Below, piece by piece: positions 1 through 9,608 of a stretch of DNA of 64,000 nucleotides (position 1 is the first letter of the stretch; each line of letters begins with the position of its first letter). A program made the position numbers and the translations under genes. Source of the DNA: Erwinia sp. JUb26 (GTDB lineage Bacteria; Pseudomonadota; Gammaproteobacteria; Enterobacterales; Enterobacteriaceae); assembly GCF_003751505.1 (NCBI RefSeq), contig NZ_RJVB01000003.1, positions 370,712 to 434,711 of the forward strand. The letters run 5' to 3'. The notes under the pieces were generated by a model. That model did no database searches and was not told where the DNA came from. It saw only the letters and a list, made by a program, of their open reading frames with translations.

Positions 1-603
1 ATTATCCATCAGTCGCACCACGTGATAGATCACCTGCTTGTTGTGCGTTTTGATTTTCCGCTTAATATTGCCTTTATGCGACGAAACGGTTTTCACCTTA
101 ATCTGCATCTGGTCAGAAATCTGGCTGGTATCGTGTCCGGACATCCACATCCGCAGCATATTCGATTCCGTCTGACTGAGCGTCAGCGGATGGACATCCT
201 TACCCGAAGACTGGCGCGAAGAAACGTTGAGCCGCTGCTGGAAGTAACTGCCTAACAGCTGGTCCAGAGTAGCCGGCTTGATCGATTTCGATGTAATAAT
301 CAGGTTCTTTCGTACGTAAAGATATTCTTCAAAATGATTATTAGAAATCGCCATAAAGATGAAGAACAGCGTGTCCGGATTCTGAACGATCGCCGCTCTA
401 ATCCGCTGACTGGCTTCGGGTTCATTAATGAAGCAGTCTTCGTTGATAAACACCACGCCGGGATGCAGCTGCTGGCAGCATGTTTGCAGCCTGTCAATGC
501 CGCTAACTGGCGTTATATTCTTGCTTTTAATCCCTTTGGTTGTCATATAGTTGATCAACCCTGCGCGGGTATAATTACATGGATCCATAATTATTGTCGG
601 CAT
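1..603 (-). CDS. rcsA: RcsA, transcriptional co-regulator of capsule synthesis (C-terminus cut by window edge)
   Basis: RcsA pairs with phosphorylated RcsB to activate exopolysaccharide (colanic acid/amylovoran) genes and its own promoter. The frame opens with ATG at 603 ([16 protein letters not shown], close to E. coli MSTIIMDLCSYTRLGL) and stays open to base 1, giving 201 codons; about 5-10 C-terminal residues should lie outside. The last third is a LuxR-type helix-turn-helix in which the recognition stretch [18 protein letters not shown] is identical to what I recall of E. coli RcsA. The N-terminal half lacks receiver phosphorylation residues, as expected for RcsA. A RcsAB-like box lies about 220 bp upstream. 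Confidence 0.93.
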   Translation of the reverse strand, partial: MPTIIMDPCNYTRAGLINYMTTKGIKSKNITPVSGIDRLQTCCQQLHPGVVFINEDCFINEPEASQRIRAAIVQNPDTLFFIFMAISNNHFEEYLYVRKNLIITSKSIKPATLDQLLGSYFQQRLNVSSRQSSGKDVHPLTLSQTESNMLRMWMSGHDTSQISDQMQIKVKTVSSHKGNIKRKIKTHNKQVIYHVVRLMDN

Positions 604-1181
604 TCTGGCGGCCCTTACCGGTTCGTTATCCATTTAAGTCAACGATGAATTACACGTTAGCGTGTTAAAAGAAAGCGTTCTGTATGCACATTCTTGTTAT
701 GGCTGCCAACATTAATACTACCCCGCCGCACGCGGCTGGAGTATTGACTCATCCTTGTAGAAGGGGGCTGCATGGCATGCAGCAATCGCGGTCACTATCG
801 CGTAAAATGTTAAAAATCATGATAGGATTTTTCTTAAAAAAATTCAATCAGAAAAACATTCCTCAGAAAAGACCGGTTTTTTCAGACTGGGTCAGTCATT
901 AAAATGAAATAAATAATCGGTAAAATAGCGCCAATAAACATGGGGTTGCTTTCACCGTGTTTCAGAGGGTTTAACGCAATATCATCCTATTTTTGGATGC
1001 GATTTGATACTGTCCTTACCCGCTCAGATTCACTAAATCAATGACATAAATCCTGGAATAACGGATGCCGGGATTGATGATTTTTAGTGCGAAAAAAGAG
1101 TTCTCTTCCGGCGGGTCATAGGAAAACATTATTTCTTGTGCGAAATTATAATATCAAACTGCAAATAAGTACTCATTGTCG
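604..1181. other. Intergenic region upstream of rcsA
   Basis: This 578-bp gap carries the rcsA upstream region, including the RcsAB-like site at 823-836. I see no convincing ORF. A DsrA-like RNA, which neighbours rcsA in E. coli, was looked for and not recognised. Confidence 0.5.
823..836 (-). promoter_or_regulatory. RcsAB box upstream of rcsA
   Basis: On the minus strand this reads TAAGAAAAATCCTA, against the published RcsAB consensus TAAGAATATTCCTA (12 of 14 match). It faces rcsA, whose autoregulation through such a box is known in enterobacteria. The distance of about 220 bp to the start codon implies a long leader or a remote promoter, so the assignment is tentative. Confidence 0.5.
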
Positions 1182-1391
1182 TTAATCTGGCTGGATTAAC
1201 CGAATGGCATGTTCCAGAACTTTTTGTTCATCGCGATTAGCATCACCGCGATTCAGGCGAGTTTGCCTCAGCAAACTGGCAATCATTCCCCGCGAAATAT
1301 TATGACCGTCTTCGGTCAGCACAATCGCCGCATCACCGATAACCCGGCAAACTTCATCATAATATTCTTCGCTGAGCACATCACGTTTCAT
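1182..1391 (-). CDS. Small AriR/YmgB-like protein (putative two-component connector)
   Basis: A 69-residue protein starting MKRDVLSEEYYDEV, preceded by a good ribosome binding site (GGGAGAG about 7 bases before ATG 1391). The central pattern (IGDAAIVLTEDGHNISRGMIASLL, then a helix ending LEHAIRLI) resembles the AriR/YmgB biofilm connector family in length, the GxNhx(K/R)xxI turn and the two amphipathic helices. In E. coli YmgA/AriR act on the Rcs phosphorelay, and here the gene sits beside rcsA. The family assignment comes from pattern memory, not alignment; the protein could belong to another short enterobacterial family. Confidence 0.5.
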   Translation of the reverse strand: MKRDVLSEEYYDEVCRVIGDAAIVLTEDGHNISRGMIASLLRQTRLNRGDANRDEQKVLEHAIRLIQPD

Positions 1392-1564
1392 TTTTACTCT
1401 CCCATCGTTGCCAACGAGCAGACGTTTATCCTCCGACAGTGGGCCAGATGCAAGGATAAGCCTTCTGTATCACGCGCTTTTCATTAAATGATAGCGATTA
1501 AAAAAGGGTAGCAACGATTGAGGGTGTGTCAAACCGGAGCAGGGAGGGGAGTCGTCAACCGTTT

Positions 1565-2959
1565 TTACAGCACAAATTCCGGCCTGACCTGATTTCGACC
1601 GCTGCTTTTGGCGATATATAACTGTTCGTCAGCTCGATTAATCGCTTCATCCAGCGCCTGTACGCTACTGATATTTAGCAGGCTGATGCCGATGCTGGCC
1701 GTCACGCTAAGGTCGTTGCCTTTATGCAGGATGGCATTATTTTCAATGCTGTTACGCAGCCGGTTTGCCAGCAGGAATGCCCGCGGTTCATTTGCCGCTT
1801 CCAGCAGCACCAAAAACTCTTCCCCGCCCATACGGCAGACCAGCGAAGCCGGCGGCAGCGCCTGCTGGATGCACAGCACGGTTTGCGCCAGCACATAATC
1901 CCCGGCGGCGTGGCCCCAGGTATCGTTAATATTTTTAAAACGGTCGATATCTACCAGGAACAGCGCACCGGAAAACCCAGGTGGGCGGTTGCGTGCCGCC
2001 AGCAGCGCCTGCAGGCGCGACGACAGGCCGCTGCGGGTCAATGCTCCGGTCAGCAGATCGTAATCCGCACGGCGGGTTACGCGAGCCACCAGCCTTTTAT
2101 TCGCCTCAATACTGAGAGAAACAATTAATGGACTGATGGTCATGGCGGCGACACCCAGCCGCGCCGCCGACAGGCTGTCAATGCGGAAAAGGTCATTCTC
2201 TCCCTGAATATTCAGCACGTTACCGGCCACCAGAATGATCTCGCTGATGCCGGTGATTAACGTCAGGCAGCAGGTGATAAACAGCGGATAGCTGATTGCA
2301 CACCACAGCAGCGCCGGCAGCGGGAACAGCAGGCTGCCGCCGCCGCCCACCCAGATGCTCATGGCGGTGGTCACCAGTAGCGCCACCAGCGGCAGCAGCG
2401 AACTCTCGAAGGTTTTTCGCAGTATCGCACGAAGCTCATCACGACGCGGCAGGGCGATCACCGCCGGGAGCAGCAGAATCGAGGTTGACATCTGTTCCGA
2501 AAACCACGAGAACCAGGCCTTAAACAGCTCGTCGTGAAAATAGCGTTCGCTGACCACGCCACCGATGGCGGCACAGACCAGCGCACCGGCGATCGACGCC
2601 GGAAAGATGCGCATCAGCGACTGTAAGCGGCGCGGATACGGACGAGTAAAGTGGCGGGTCAGCAGCACCCAGCGCGCCGCGGCGATAAAGGTGATGTTGG
2701 AAAAATTCACCCCGACCGAGATCATCGCCGGTGTGCCCCAGCATAAATCGGTGGCCAGCATGCCGAAAAACAGCACCAGCAGCGAAACGCGGTTATCCAG
2801 CGCCGGAAAGCGGATCAGTAACCCCAGCAGTACCGCATTCCCGGGCCAAAAGATCGACATGGATTCGAAATTACGAAAGCTCAGGCCAATAACCGAGAGT
2901 AGAACGGCGAAAAAAAACAGAACGATAACCTGGTGAATACGATTTTTATTGTTTGGCAT
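1565..2959 (-). CDS. MASE1-GGDEF diguanylate cyclase, membrane-bound
   Basis: Predicted to make cyclic di-GMP from two GTP at the inner membrane. Residues 10-285 form a MASE1-type sensory region with about eight hydrophobic segments (the FWPGNAVLLGLLIRFP motif near 37-52 is typical of MASE1). Residues 295-464 form a GGDEF domain with an intact active-site motif GGEEF at 378-382 and the DIDRFKNIND metal-binding loop near 337-346. The RxxD inhibitory I-site expected at about 369-372 is absent (PPAS), so the enzyme should not be product-inhibited at that site. No EAL domain follows. An RcsAB-like box upstream suggests envelope-stress control. Confidence 0.88.
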   Translation of the reverse strand: MPNNKNRIHQVIVLFFFAVLLSVIGLSFRNFESMSIFWPGNAVLLGLLIRFPALDNRVSLLVLFFGMLATDLCWGTPAMISVGVNFSNITFIAAARWVLLTRHFTRPYPRRLQSLMRIFPASIAGALVCAAIGGVVSERYFHDELFKAWFSWFSEQMSTSILLLPAVIALPRRDELRAILRKTFESSLLPLVALLVTTAMSIWVGGGGSLLFPLPALLWCAISYPLFITCCLTLITGISEIILVAGNVLNIQGENDLFRIDSLSAARLGVAAMTISPLIVSLSIEANKRLVARVTRRADYDLLTGALTRSGLSSRLQALLAARNRPPGFSGALFLVDIDRFKNINDTWGHAAGDYVLAQTVLCIQQALPPASLVCRMGGEEFLVLLEAANEPRAFLLANRLRNSIENNAILHKGNDLSVTASIGISLLNISSVQALDEAINRADEQLYIAKSSGRNQVRPEFVL

Positions 2960-3413
2960 CTTCAGACTCGGTGCTGCCTGGTACGGCCGCTTATAGCATC
3001 TTTAATTGAGTCGCTGGCTTCCGGCCGGTATCCCCGTTCGGGGGATGACCTGAACTCACGTGCGATTGACATAAGTGACGAGCTGGATGAAAGCAAATAA
3101 GTAAGAACATTCCTGGTTATCATAGTAGCAAGAGTTGGCAATGTCTTTTCTGAAAATCATCACATTCTGTTCTTATTGAATAACTTCTCTGGGATTATGT
3201 CGACGAAATCTCCCATTTCAGACTCATTCATTCAGGCCGTTGACCGGGTAATGCAGACAAGTCCGGCTATATTTTAGGCGCTGCCATTGAGAATAGGCCG
3301 AATGTTTCAGCCATTGACAAAACAATGCGCACAGTCAGGGGCTTAGTGGTTCCATAAGGCGGGACTAAGCTTTATCATTCCCCCCACTTATTGCATTAGC
3401 AAAAACGGATTTC
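2960..3413. other. Divergent intergenic region between the cyclase and lolC
   Basis: This 454-bp gap holds the upstream regions of both divergent genes. It includes the RcsAB-like box at 3102-3115. Near 3340-3373 there is a hairpin-capable inverted repeat (GCTTAGT ... ACTAAGC) just before lolC. I see no ORF. Confidence 0.5.
3102..3115 (+). promoter_or_regulatory. RcsAB-like box upstream of the diguanylate cyclase gene
   Basis: TAAGAACATTCCTG matches the RcsAB consensus TAAGAATATTCCTA at 12 of 14 positions. It lies 143-156 bp before the cyclase start codon and about 300 bp before lolC, so the cyclase is the likelier target. The motif is nearly palindromic and its orientation is not informative. 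Confidence 0.45.
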
Positions 3414-4613
3414 ATGTATCAGCCTGTCGCACTCTTTATCGGCCTGCGCTACATGCGCGGGCGCGCCTCCGACCGCTTTGGGCGGTTCGTTTCGTGGCTT
3501 TCGGCTATCGGCATCACGCTGGGCGTCATGGCGCTGGTAACCGTACTGTCGGTGATGAACGGGCTGGAGCACCAGCTGGAGCAAAATACCCTTGGCTTAA
3601 TGCCGCAGGCGCTGGTGACCAGCGACAGCGGCTCGATCAACCCACAGAAAACGCCCGCCGATTCGCTGCACCTCAGCGGTATCAGCAAGGTGACGCCGCT
3701 GACCACAGGCGAGGTGGTGATGCAGAGCGCGCGCAGCGTGGGCGTGGGCGTCATGCTGGGGATCAATCCCGACGAGCCGGATCCGCTCACCCCTTACCTG
3801 GTGAACGTCAGGCAGCAGCAGCTGCAAAGCGGGGAGTATAACGTCATCCTCGGTGAGCAGCTGGCCGCGCAGTTAGGCGTTCGCCTCGGCGAACAGATCC
3901 GCCTGATGGTGCCTTCCGCCAGCCAGTTCACGCCAATGGGGCGCATTCCCAGCCAGCGTCTGTTTACCGTGATCGGCACCTTCGCCGCTAACAGCGACGT
4001 TGACGGCTACCAGATCCTCGTTAATCAGCAGGATGCTTCGCGCCTGATGCGCTACCCGGCAGGCAACATCACCGGCTGGCGTCTGTGGCTGGATAAGCCG
4101 CTGGAGGTCGACGTGGTCAGCCAGCAAACGCTGCCTGACGGCCTGGTGTGGAAGGACTGGCGCGAGCGCAAAGGCGAGCTGTTCCAGGCGGTGAAAATGG
4201 AGAAAAATATGATGGGGCTGCTGCTCAGCCTGATCGTCGCCGTCGCCGCCTTTAATATCGTCACCTCGCTGGGCCTGCTGATTATGGAAAAGCAGGGTGA
4301 AGTGGCGATCCTGCAAACTCAGGGGCTGACCCGCCGGCAAATCGTGGCGGTATTTATGGTACAGGGCGCCACTGCGGGTGTGGTTGGCTCGCTGCTGGGC
4401 GCGCTGCTCGGCATGCTGCTGGCCAGCCAGCTGAATAATCTGATGCCGGTAATTGGCGCGTTCCTCGATGGCGCGGCGTTGCCGGTAGACATTTCTCTGA
4501 CGCAGGTGGCGACCATTACCGTCACGGCAATTATCGTGGCGCTGCTATCAACGCTGTATCCTTCCTGGCGCGCGGCCGCCGTTCAACCCGCTGAGGCTTT
4601 ACGTTATGAGTAA
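3414..4613 (+). CDS. lolC: LolC, lipoprotein-releasing ABC transporter permease
   Basis: Part of the inner-membrane LolCDE complex that extracts outer-membrane lipoproteins and hands them to LolA. The 399-residue length equals that of E. coli LolC, and the N-terminus ([18 protein letters not shown]) is nearly identical. The architecture is one N-terminal membrane helix (about 25-48), a large periplasmic domain, and three C-terminal helices (about 270-390). The motif [15 protein letters not shown] in the periplasmic domain is as in E. coli. It overlaps lolD by 8 bases. Confidence 0.97.
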   Translation: MYQPVALFIGLRYMRGRASDRFGRFVSWLSAIGITLGVMALVTVLSVMNGLEHQLEQNTLGLMPQALVTSDSGSINPQKTPADSLHLSGISKVTPLTTGEVVMQSARSVGVGVMLGINPDEPDPLTPYLVNVRQQQLQSGEYNVILGEQLAAQLGVRLGEQIRLMVPSASQFTPMGRIPSQRLFTVIGTFAANSDVDGYQILVNQQDASRLMRYPAGNITGWRLWLDKPLEVDVVSQQTLPDGLVWKDWRERKGELFQAVKMEKNMMGLLLSLIVAVAAFNIVTSLGLLIMEKQGEVAILQTQGLTRRQIVAVFMVQGATAGVVGSLLGALLGMLLASQLNNLMPVIGAFLDGAALPVDISLTQVATITVTAIIVALLSTLYPSWRAAAVQPAEALRYE

Positions 4614-5310
4614 CAAGATCCTGTTGCAGTGCGACAACCTGTGCAAACGCTATCAGGAAGGCAGCGTGCAGACCGATGTCCTGCGCAACGTTTCCTTCAG
4701 CGTGCAGCCGGGTGAAATGATGGCGATTGTCGGCAGCTCCGGCTCCGGGAAAAGCACCCTGATGCATCTGCTCGGCGGGCTGGATACGGCCACCTCCGGC
4801 AGCGTGGTATTTGACGGTAAATCGCTGAATGACATGTCTTCCGCCGCAAAAGCCGAGCTGCGCAATCGCGAGCTGGGCTTTATCTATCAGTTCCACCATC
4901 TTCTCCCGGACTTCAGCGCGCTGGAAAACGTAGCGATGCCGCTGATGATCGGCAAAACGCCGAAAGCGGAAACGCGCACCCGTGCGCTGGAGATGCTCAA
5001 AGCCGTGGGCCTCGATCATCGCGCCGAGCATCGTCCTTCGGAACTGTCCGGCGGCGAGCGCCAGCGTGTGGCGATTGCCCGCGCGCTGGTGAACAAGCCG
5101 CGACTGGTGCTGGCCGATGAACCGACGGGCAACCTGGACGCGCGCAACGCCGATGCGATTTTCGATCTGCTGGGTGAACTCAACCAGCGGCAGGGCACGG
5201 CGTTCCTGGTGGTGACGCACGATCTGCATCTGGCTAAGCGCATGCGCCGCCAGGTGGAAATGCGTGACGGCCAGCTTAGCGATCGCCTGACCATGGCGGG
5301 TAGCCTCTGA
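4606..5310 (+). CDS. lolD: LolD, lipoprotein-releasing ABC transporter ATPase
   Basis: The ATPase that powers LolCE. The 234-residue protein has Walker A at 43-51 (GSSGSGKST), the ABC signature LSGGE at 147-151, Walker B with catalytic Glu at 166-172 (LVLADEP), and a switch histidine in VVTHD. It starts inside the end of lolC, and its stop shares a base with the lolE start, which is consistent with translational coupling in one operon. Confidence 0.97.
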   Translation: MSNKILLQCDNLCKRYQEGSVQTDVLRNVSFSVQPGEMMAIVGSSGSGKSTLMHLLGGLDTATSGSVVFDGKSLNDMSSAAKAELRNRELGFIYQFHHLLPDFSALENVAMPLMIGKTPKAETRTRALEMLKAVGLDHRAEHRPSELSGGERQRVAIARALVNKPRLVLADEPTGNLDARNADAIFDLLGELNQRQGTAFLVVTHDLHLAKRMRRQVEMRDGQLSDRLTMAGSL

Positions 5311-6554
5311 TGGCGAAGTCGCTCTCTTTACTGCTGGGCCTGCGCTTCAGTCGCGGCCGCCGTCGCGGGGGGATGGTCTCGCTAATTTCGGTGATCTCCA
5401 CCGTTGGAATTGCCCTCGGCGTGGCGGTGCTGATCGTCGGACTGAGTGCGATGAATGGCTTCGAACGTGAGCTGAACAACCGTATTCTTGCCGTTGTGCC
5501 TCACGGTGAAATCGAGCCGGTGAACCAGCCGTTCACCGGTTGGCAGGCCATGCTGCCGAAAATCGAGCGGGTACCCGGCGTAGCCGCCGCCGCCCCCTAC
5601 ATTAATTTCACCGGCCTGATTGAAAGCGGCAGCAAGCTGCAGGCCGTGCAGGTCAAAGGCGTGGATCCGCAGCAGGAGGCGCAGCTCAGCGCGCTGCCTT
5701 CCTACGTGCAGGGCAACGCCTGGCAATCGTTCGGCGCCGGTAAGCAGCAAATCCTGCTGGGGCAGGGCGTGGCTAACAGCCTGAAGGTGAAGCAGGGCGA
5801 CTGGCTGACCATTATGATCCCCAACAGTGATGCGCAGAATAAGCTGCTGCAGCCGAAGCGGGTACGTCTGCAGGTCAGCGGCATCCTTAAGCTGAGCGGT
5901 ATGCTCGATCACGGCCTGGCGCTGGTTCCGCTGGCCGACGCACAGCAGCTGTTGGGCATGGGCGACAACGTCACCGGCATCGCCATTAAAGCTGCCGATC
6001 CGTTTAGCGCGCAAAAGCTGATCCGCGAGGCGGGCAGCGTGACCAACGCCTATGTGTCAATCCGCAGCTGGATCGGCACCTACGGCTACATGTATCGCGA
6101 TATTCAGATGATCCGCGCCATTATGTATCTGGCGATGGTGCTGGTGATCGGCGTGGCCTGCTTCAACATTGTTTCAACGCTGGTGATGGCGGTGAAGGAC
6201 AAGAGCGGTGACATCGCCGTGCTGCGGACGCTGGGAGCCAAAGACGGCCTGATCCGCGCCATCTTCATCTGGTACGGGCTGCTGGCCGGGCTGGTGGGCA
6301 GCGTCAGCGGAGTGATTGTCGGCGTGCTGGCCGCGCTGAACCTGACCCCGATCGTTCATGCGCTTGAAGCATTGACCGGCTATCATTTCCTCTCCGGCGA
6401 TATCTACTTTATTGATTTCCTGCCGTCCGAACTGCACTGGCGTGATGTGGCGATCGTGCTGTTTACCTCACTGCTGCTCAGTCTGATTGCCAGCTGGTAT
6501 CCGGCACGGCGCGCCAGCCGCATCGATCCGGCACGCGTGTTAAGCGGCCAGTAA
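5310..6554 (+). CDS. lolE: LolE, lipoprotein-releasing ABC transporter permease
   Basis: Second permease of LolCDE, 414 residues as in E. coli. It has an N-terminal helix (about 25-45), a periplasmic domain, and three C-terminal helices, ending in [20 protein letters not shown], the conserved FtsX-family tail. The start codon overlaps the lolD stop. LolE is the subunit that binds the lipoprotein substrate in E. coli. Confidence 0.97.
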   Translation: MAKSLSLLLGLRFSRGRRRGGMVSLISVISTVGIALGVAVLIVGLSAMNGFERELNNRILAVVPHGEIEPVNQPFTGWQAMLPKIERVPGVAAAAPYINFTGLIESGSKLQAVQVKGVDPQQEAQLSALPSYVQGNAWQSFGAGKQQILLGQGVANSLKVKQGDWLTIMIPNSDAQNKLLQPKRVRLQVSGILKLSGMLDHGLALVPLADAQQLLGMGDNVTGIAIKAADPFSAQKLIREAGSVTNAYVSIRSWIGTYGYMYRDIQMIRAIMYLAMVLVIGVACFNIVSTLVMAVKDKSGDIAVLRTLGAKDGLIRAIFIWYGLLAGLVGSVSGVIVGVLAALNLTPIVHALEALTGYHFLSGDIYFIDFLPSELHWRDVAIVLFTSLLLSLIASWYPARRASRIDPARVLSGQ

Positions 6555-6566
6555 GCGAGGCAACGG

Positions 6567-7478
6567 ATGTACTACGGTTTCGATATTGGCGGCAGCAAGA
6601 TTGCGCTGGGCGTGTACAACGCCCGGCGCGAGCTCATCTGGAACAAACGGGTTGCCACACCGACGCAGGACTATGAGCAATTGTTGTCGGTATTACAGGC
6701 GCTGACCGCCGAAGCCGATGCGTTTTGCGGCAGTGCGGGCAGCGTTGGCCTCGGCATTCCCGGCCTGCCGGTGCCCGACGACGGTACGGTATTCAGTGCG
6801 AACCTGCCTGCCGCACGCGGGCGTACGCTGCGCGCCGATCTCAGCCAGCGGCTGGGGCGTGAGGTCCGCATTGATAACGACGCCAACTGTTTTGCCCTTT
6901 CCGAAGCCTGGGACGATGAGTTTCAGGCGTACCCGGTGGTGCTGGGCATTATCCTCGGCACTGGCGTCGGTGGGGGACTGATCGTCGATGGTAAGCCGGT
7001 GACCGGCCGCAACTACGTGGTGGGTGAAATGGGGCATCTGCGCCTGCCGGTGGATGCGCTGGAGGTGCTGGGCCGCGATATTCCGTTGCTGACCTGCGGC
7101 TGTGGCAAAAAGGGCTGTATTGAGGGGTATCTCTCAGGTTCAGGATTTTCCTGGCTGTGGCAGCACTTTTATCATCAGACACTCAGTGCACAGGAGATAA
7201 TCACCCGTTATTATCAGGGAGATGCCAGTGCGCTGGCACACACTGAGCGCTATCGTCAGCTGCTGGCGGTATGCCTGGGCAATCTGCTGACCCTGCTCGA
7301 CCCCCATCTGGTGGTGCTCGGCGGCGGCCTGTCCAACTTTGATGCGTTATATGACGGCCTGGCGGAGCGGGTTACCCCTCATCTCCTGCCGGTCGCCAAA
7401 CCACCGCGCTTTGCCAAAGCGCGCCATGGAGACGCAGGCGGAATGCGCGGTGCCGCATTCCTGCACATTAAGGATTAG
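6567..7478 (+). CDS. nagK: NagK, N-acetyl-D-glucosamine kinase (ROK family)
   Basis: Phosphorylates GlcNAc, mainly during peptidoglycan recycling. The 303-residue protein has the ROK phosphate-binding motif [11 protein letters not shown] near residue 6 and the zinc-binding stretch [12 protein letters not shown] near 172-183. It starts 12 bases after lolE and is followed within 10 bases by cobB, matching the lolCDE-nagK-cobB order of E. coli. Confidence 0.95.
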   Translation: MYYGFDIGGSKIALGVYNARRELIWNKRVATPTQDYEQLLSVLQALTAEADAFCGSAGSVGLGIPGLPVPDDGTVFSANLPAARGRTLRADLSQRLGREVRIDNDANCFALSEAWDDEFQAYPVVLGIILGTGVGGGLIVDGKPVTGRNYVVGEMGHLRLPVDALEVLGRDIPLLTCGCGKKGCIEGYLSGSGFSWLWQHFYHQTLSAQEIITRYYQGDASALAHTERYRQLLAVCLGNLLTLLDPHLVVLGGGLSNFDALYDGLAERVTPHLLPVAKPPRFAKARHGDAGGMRGAAFLHIKD

Positions 7479-7488
7479 AGGATCGACT

Positions 7489-8322
7489 ATGCGCACACCC
7501 CGCCGTCGCTTACGACTGGCCCGCTACAAAAAAAACCGCCGTCAGGTTCATCAGCGCTTTCGCCAGCGCATTTTTGAGCGCGATCGTAATCTCGAAATCT
7601 CTCGTCAGCCGCTGCCGCGCGTGGTGGTGCTGACCGGTGCGGGGATCTCTGCGGAATCCGGTATTCGCACCTTCCGCGCGGCGGACGGCCTGTGGGAAGA
7701 GCATAAGGTGGAAGACGTCGCCACGCCGGAAGGCTTTGCGCGCGATCCGCAGCGGGTACAGGCGTTCTATAACGCGCGCCGCAGCCAGCTGCAGCAGCCG
7801 GAGATCAGACCGAACGCCGCCCACGCCGCGCTGGCCGAGCTGGAAGCCGTGCTGGGTGACCATTTTCTGCTGGTGACACAGAACATTGATAACCTGCACG
7901 AACGGGCGGGAAGCCATAACGTGATCCACATGCACGGCGAACTGCTGAAGGTGCGCTGCACCGGCAGCGGCCAGATCCTGCACTGGACCGAAGACGTCAA
8001 GCCTGACGATCGCTGCCACTGCTGTCAGTTCCCTGCGGTTCTGCGCCCGCATATCGTCTGGTTTGGTGAAATGCCGCTGCAGATGGATGAGATTTACCAG
8101 GCGCTGGCCGATGCCGATTACTTTGTGGCGATTGGCACCTCGGGGCACGTCTACCCGGCGGCGGGCTTTGTGCACGAGGCCCGTTTACAGGGCGCGCACA
8201 CCGTTGAGCTGAATCTGGAGCCTAGCCAGGTCGGCAGTGAATTTGATGAGAAAAACTACGGCCTGGCCAGCGAAGTGGTGCCCGCCTGGGTGCGCGGGCT
8301 GCTGAGTAATCTTGGACACTAA
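7489..8322 (+). CDS. cobB: CobB, NAD-dependent protein lysine deacylase (sirtuin)
   Basis: Removes acetyl and succinyl groups from lysines; known targets include acetyl-CoA synthetase. ATG at 7489 is chosen because it follows an AGAGGA site and gives 277 residues with the Arg/Lys-rich N-terminal extension of the long E. coli form. Sirtuin motifs are present: [10 protein letters not shown] (50-59), QNID (131-134), catalytic His149 in HMHG, and a zinc-binding cysteine set (C157, C176-C179). Tyr94 and Arg97 match the pair that confers desuccinylase activity in E. coli CobB. Confidence 0.94.
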   Translation: MRTPRRRLRLARYKKNRRQVHQRFRQRIFERDRNLEISRQPLPRVVVLTGAGISAESGIRTFRAADGLWEEHKVEDVATPEGFARDPQRVQAFYNARRSQLQQPEIRPNAAHAALAELEAVLGDHFLLVTQNIDNLHERAGSHNVIHMHGELLKVRCTGSGQILHWTEDVKPDDRCHCCQFPAVLRPHIVWFGEMPLQMDEIYQALADADYFVAIGTSGHVYPAAGFVHEARLQGAHTVELNLEPSQVGSEFDEKNYGLASEVVPAWVRGLLSNLGH

Positions 8323-8328
8323 GCGGGA

Positions 8329-9510
8329 TTAACCCACTTTACGTTTTGGCAGCGAGAAGATGAGATGAGCGATCACGCCGCCGCAGAGTCCCCAGAATGC
8401 CGAACCGACCCCCAACAGCGTGACGCCCGAGGCGGTAATCAGAAAGGTGATGACCGCCGCATCACGCTGTTTCTCATCGCTTAGCGCCCGCTGCAGGCTA
8501 CCGGCGATGGTGCCCAGCAGCGCCAGACCGGCAATCGTATGGATCAGCGCCAGCGGCAAAGCGGTAAACAGCCCGCTGATGGCCCCACCAAAAATCCCGG
8601 CAATAATGTAGAATACGCCCGCCGCCGCCGCCGCCATATAGCGCCGCTGCGGATCGCTGTGGATCTCCGGTCCCATGCAGATCGCGGCCGTTATCGCCGC
8701 AATGCAGAAGGTAAATCCACCAAATGGGGCGAGGATCAGCGCCGTGGCTCCGGTCCAGGCAATCAGCGGTGAAATCGGCACCTGATAGCCCGCGGCTTTC
8801 AGCGTGGCGATGCCCGGGGCATTCTGCGACGCCATGGTGACCACAAAGAACGGAATGCCAATGCCCAGCAGGCTGGAGAGGGTGAAATGCGGGGCGATAA
8901 ACTCCGGCATCACCATACTCTGGCCGCCGCTAACGTGGATATTGCCCTGCATTGCTGCCACCGCCAGCCCGGCAAACAGCGTCAGCACAATGGCGTAGCG
9001 CGGGGTAAAGCGCTTTGTCAGCAGATAGACCAGGCACATCGTCCCGCTGAGGGCGAAATTAACCTGCAGCGCGCCAAAGGCGTCAATGCCGAAGCGCAGC
9101 AGGATCCCGGCCAGCATCGCGCTGGAGATCGCCAGCGGAATATGATTCATCAGGCGGGCAAACAGCCCGGTGACGCCGCAGAACACGATAAGCGCCGAGG
9201 CAAAGATAAAAATCCCGATGGCTTCGTTAATCGGCGTGCCTGGCAGGCTGGTCACCAGCAGCGCCGCACCCGGCGTCGACCAGGCCGTCAGGATCGGCGT
9301 GCGGTACCAGAGCGACAGCGTCAGGGTGGTGATGCCCATGCCCAGACCCAGCATGGTCAGCCATCCGCCCGTTTGCTGCGGTGTGGCGCCGGCAGCGCCG
9401 GCTGCCTGGAAAATAATGGCAGCGGAACTGGTGTAGCCTACCAGTACAGCAACAAATCCGGCGATCAGCGCCGGGAGAGTGAGATAGCGTATCGAGAGAG
9501 GCGGGCGCAT
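8329..9510 (-). CDS. ydcO: YdcO, BenE-family inner-membrane transporter
   Basis: A 393-residue protein with about twelve hydrophobic segments of the benzoate/H+ symporter (BenE) family, very similar to E. coli YdcO in the motifs WSTPGAALLVT and VTMASQNAPGIA. The substrate is not established. ATG 9510 is chosen because it aligns with the E. coli start; a longer frame would run through the operator. It is transcribed divergently from the sutR-like regulator, which probably controls it, and ends 6 bases from cobB, convergent with it. Confidence 0.88.
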   Translation of the reverse strand: MRPPLSIRYLTLPALIAGFVAVLVGYTSSAAIIFQAAGAAGATPQQTGGWLTMLGLGMGITTLTLSLWYRTPILTAWSTPGAALLVTSLPGTPINEAIGIFIFASALIVFCGVTGLFARLMNHIPLAISSAMLAGILLRFGIDAFGALQVNFALSGTMCLVYLLTKRFTPRYAIVLTLFAGLAVAAMQGNIHVSGGQSMVMPEFIAPHFTLSSLLGIGIPFFVVTMASQNAPGIATLKAAGYQVPISPLIAWTGATALILAPFGGFTFCIAAITAAICMGPEIHSDPQRRYMAAAAAGVFYIIAGIFGGAISGLFTALPLALIHTIAGLALLGTIAGSLQRALSDEKQRDAAVITFLITASGVTLLGVGSAFWGLCGGVIAHLIFSLPKRKVG

Positions 9511-9528
9511 TGCAGGTTCCGAATCATT

Positions 9529-9544
9529 GAGCGTTATAGCGCAC
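9529..9544. promoter_or_regulatory. Second (imperfect) operator copy in the ydcO/sutR divergent promoter
   Basis: GAGCGTTATAGCGCAC matches the perfect palindrome at 9556-9571 at 14 of 16 positions. The two centres are 27 bp apart. It lies just upstream of the ydcO start, where a repressor would block transcription. Confidence 0.55.
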
Positions 9545-9555
9545 ACGTTAGCACC

Positions 9556-9571
9556 GTGCGTTATAACGCAC
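9556..9571. promoter_or_regulatory. Perfect 16-bp palindrome, probable SutR operator
   Basis: GTGCGTTATAACGCAC is its own reverse complement. It sits between divergent ydcO and the XRE-cupin regulator gene, 38 bp before the regulator start. A dimeric HTH regulator binding here is the simplest reading. Confidence 0.6.
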
Positions 9572-9608
9572 AAGGGGATATACTCGCCTGATTAACCGGA
9601 GGGAAAGT

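Noticed and set aside
604-1181. DsrA-like sRNA near rcsA
   Set aside because: The region was read on both strands for the DsrA core and terminator; nothing similar was found.
9511-9573. N-terminal extension of YdcO by 21 residues
   Set aside because: It would run through both operator palindromes, lacks a ribosome site and is absent from the E. coli protein.
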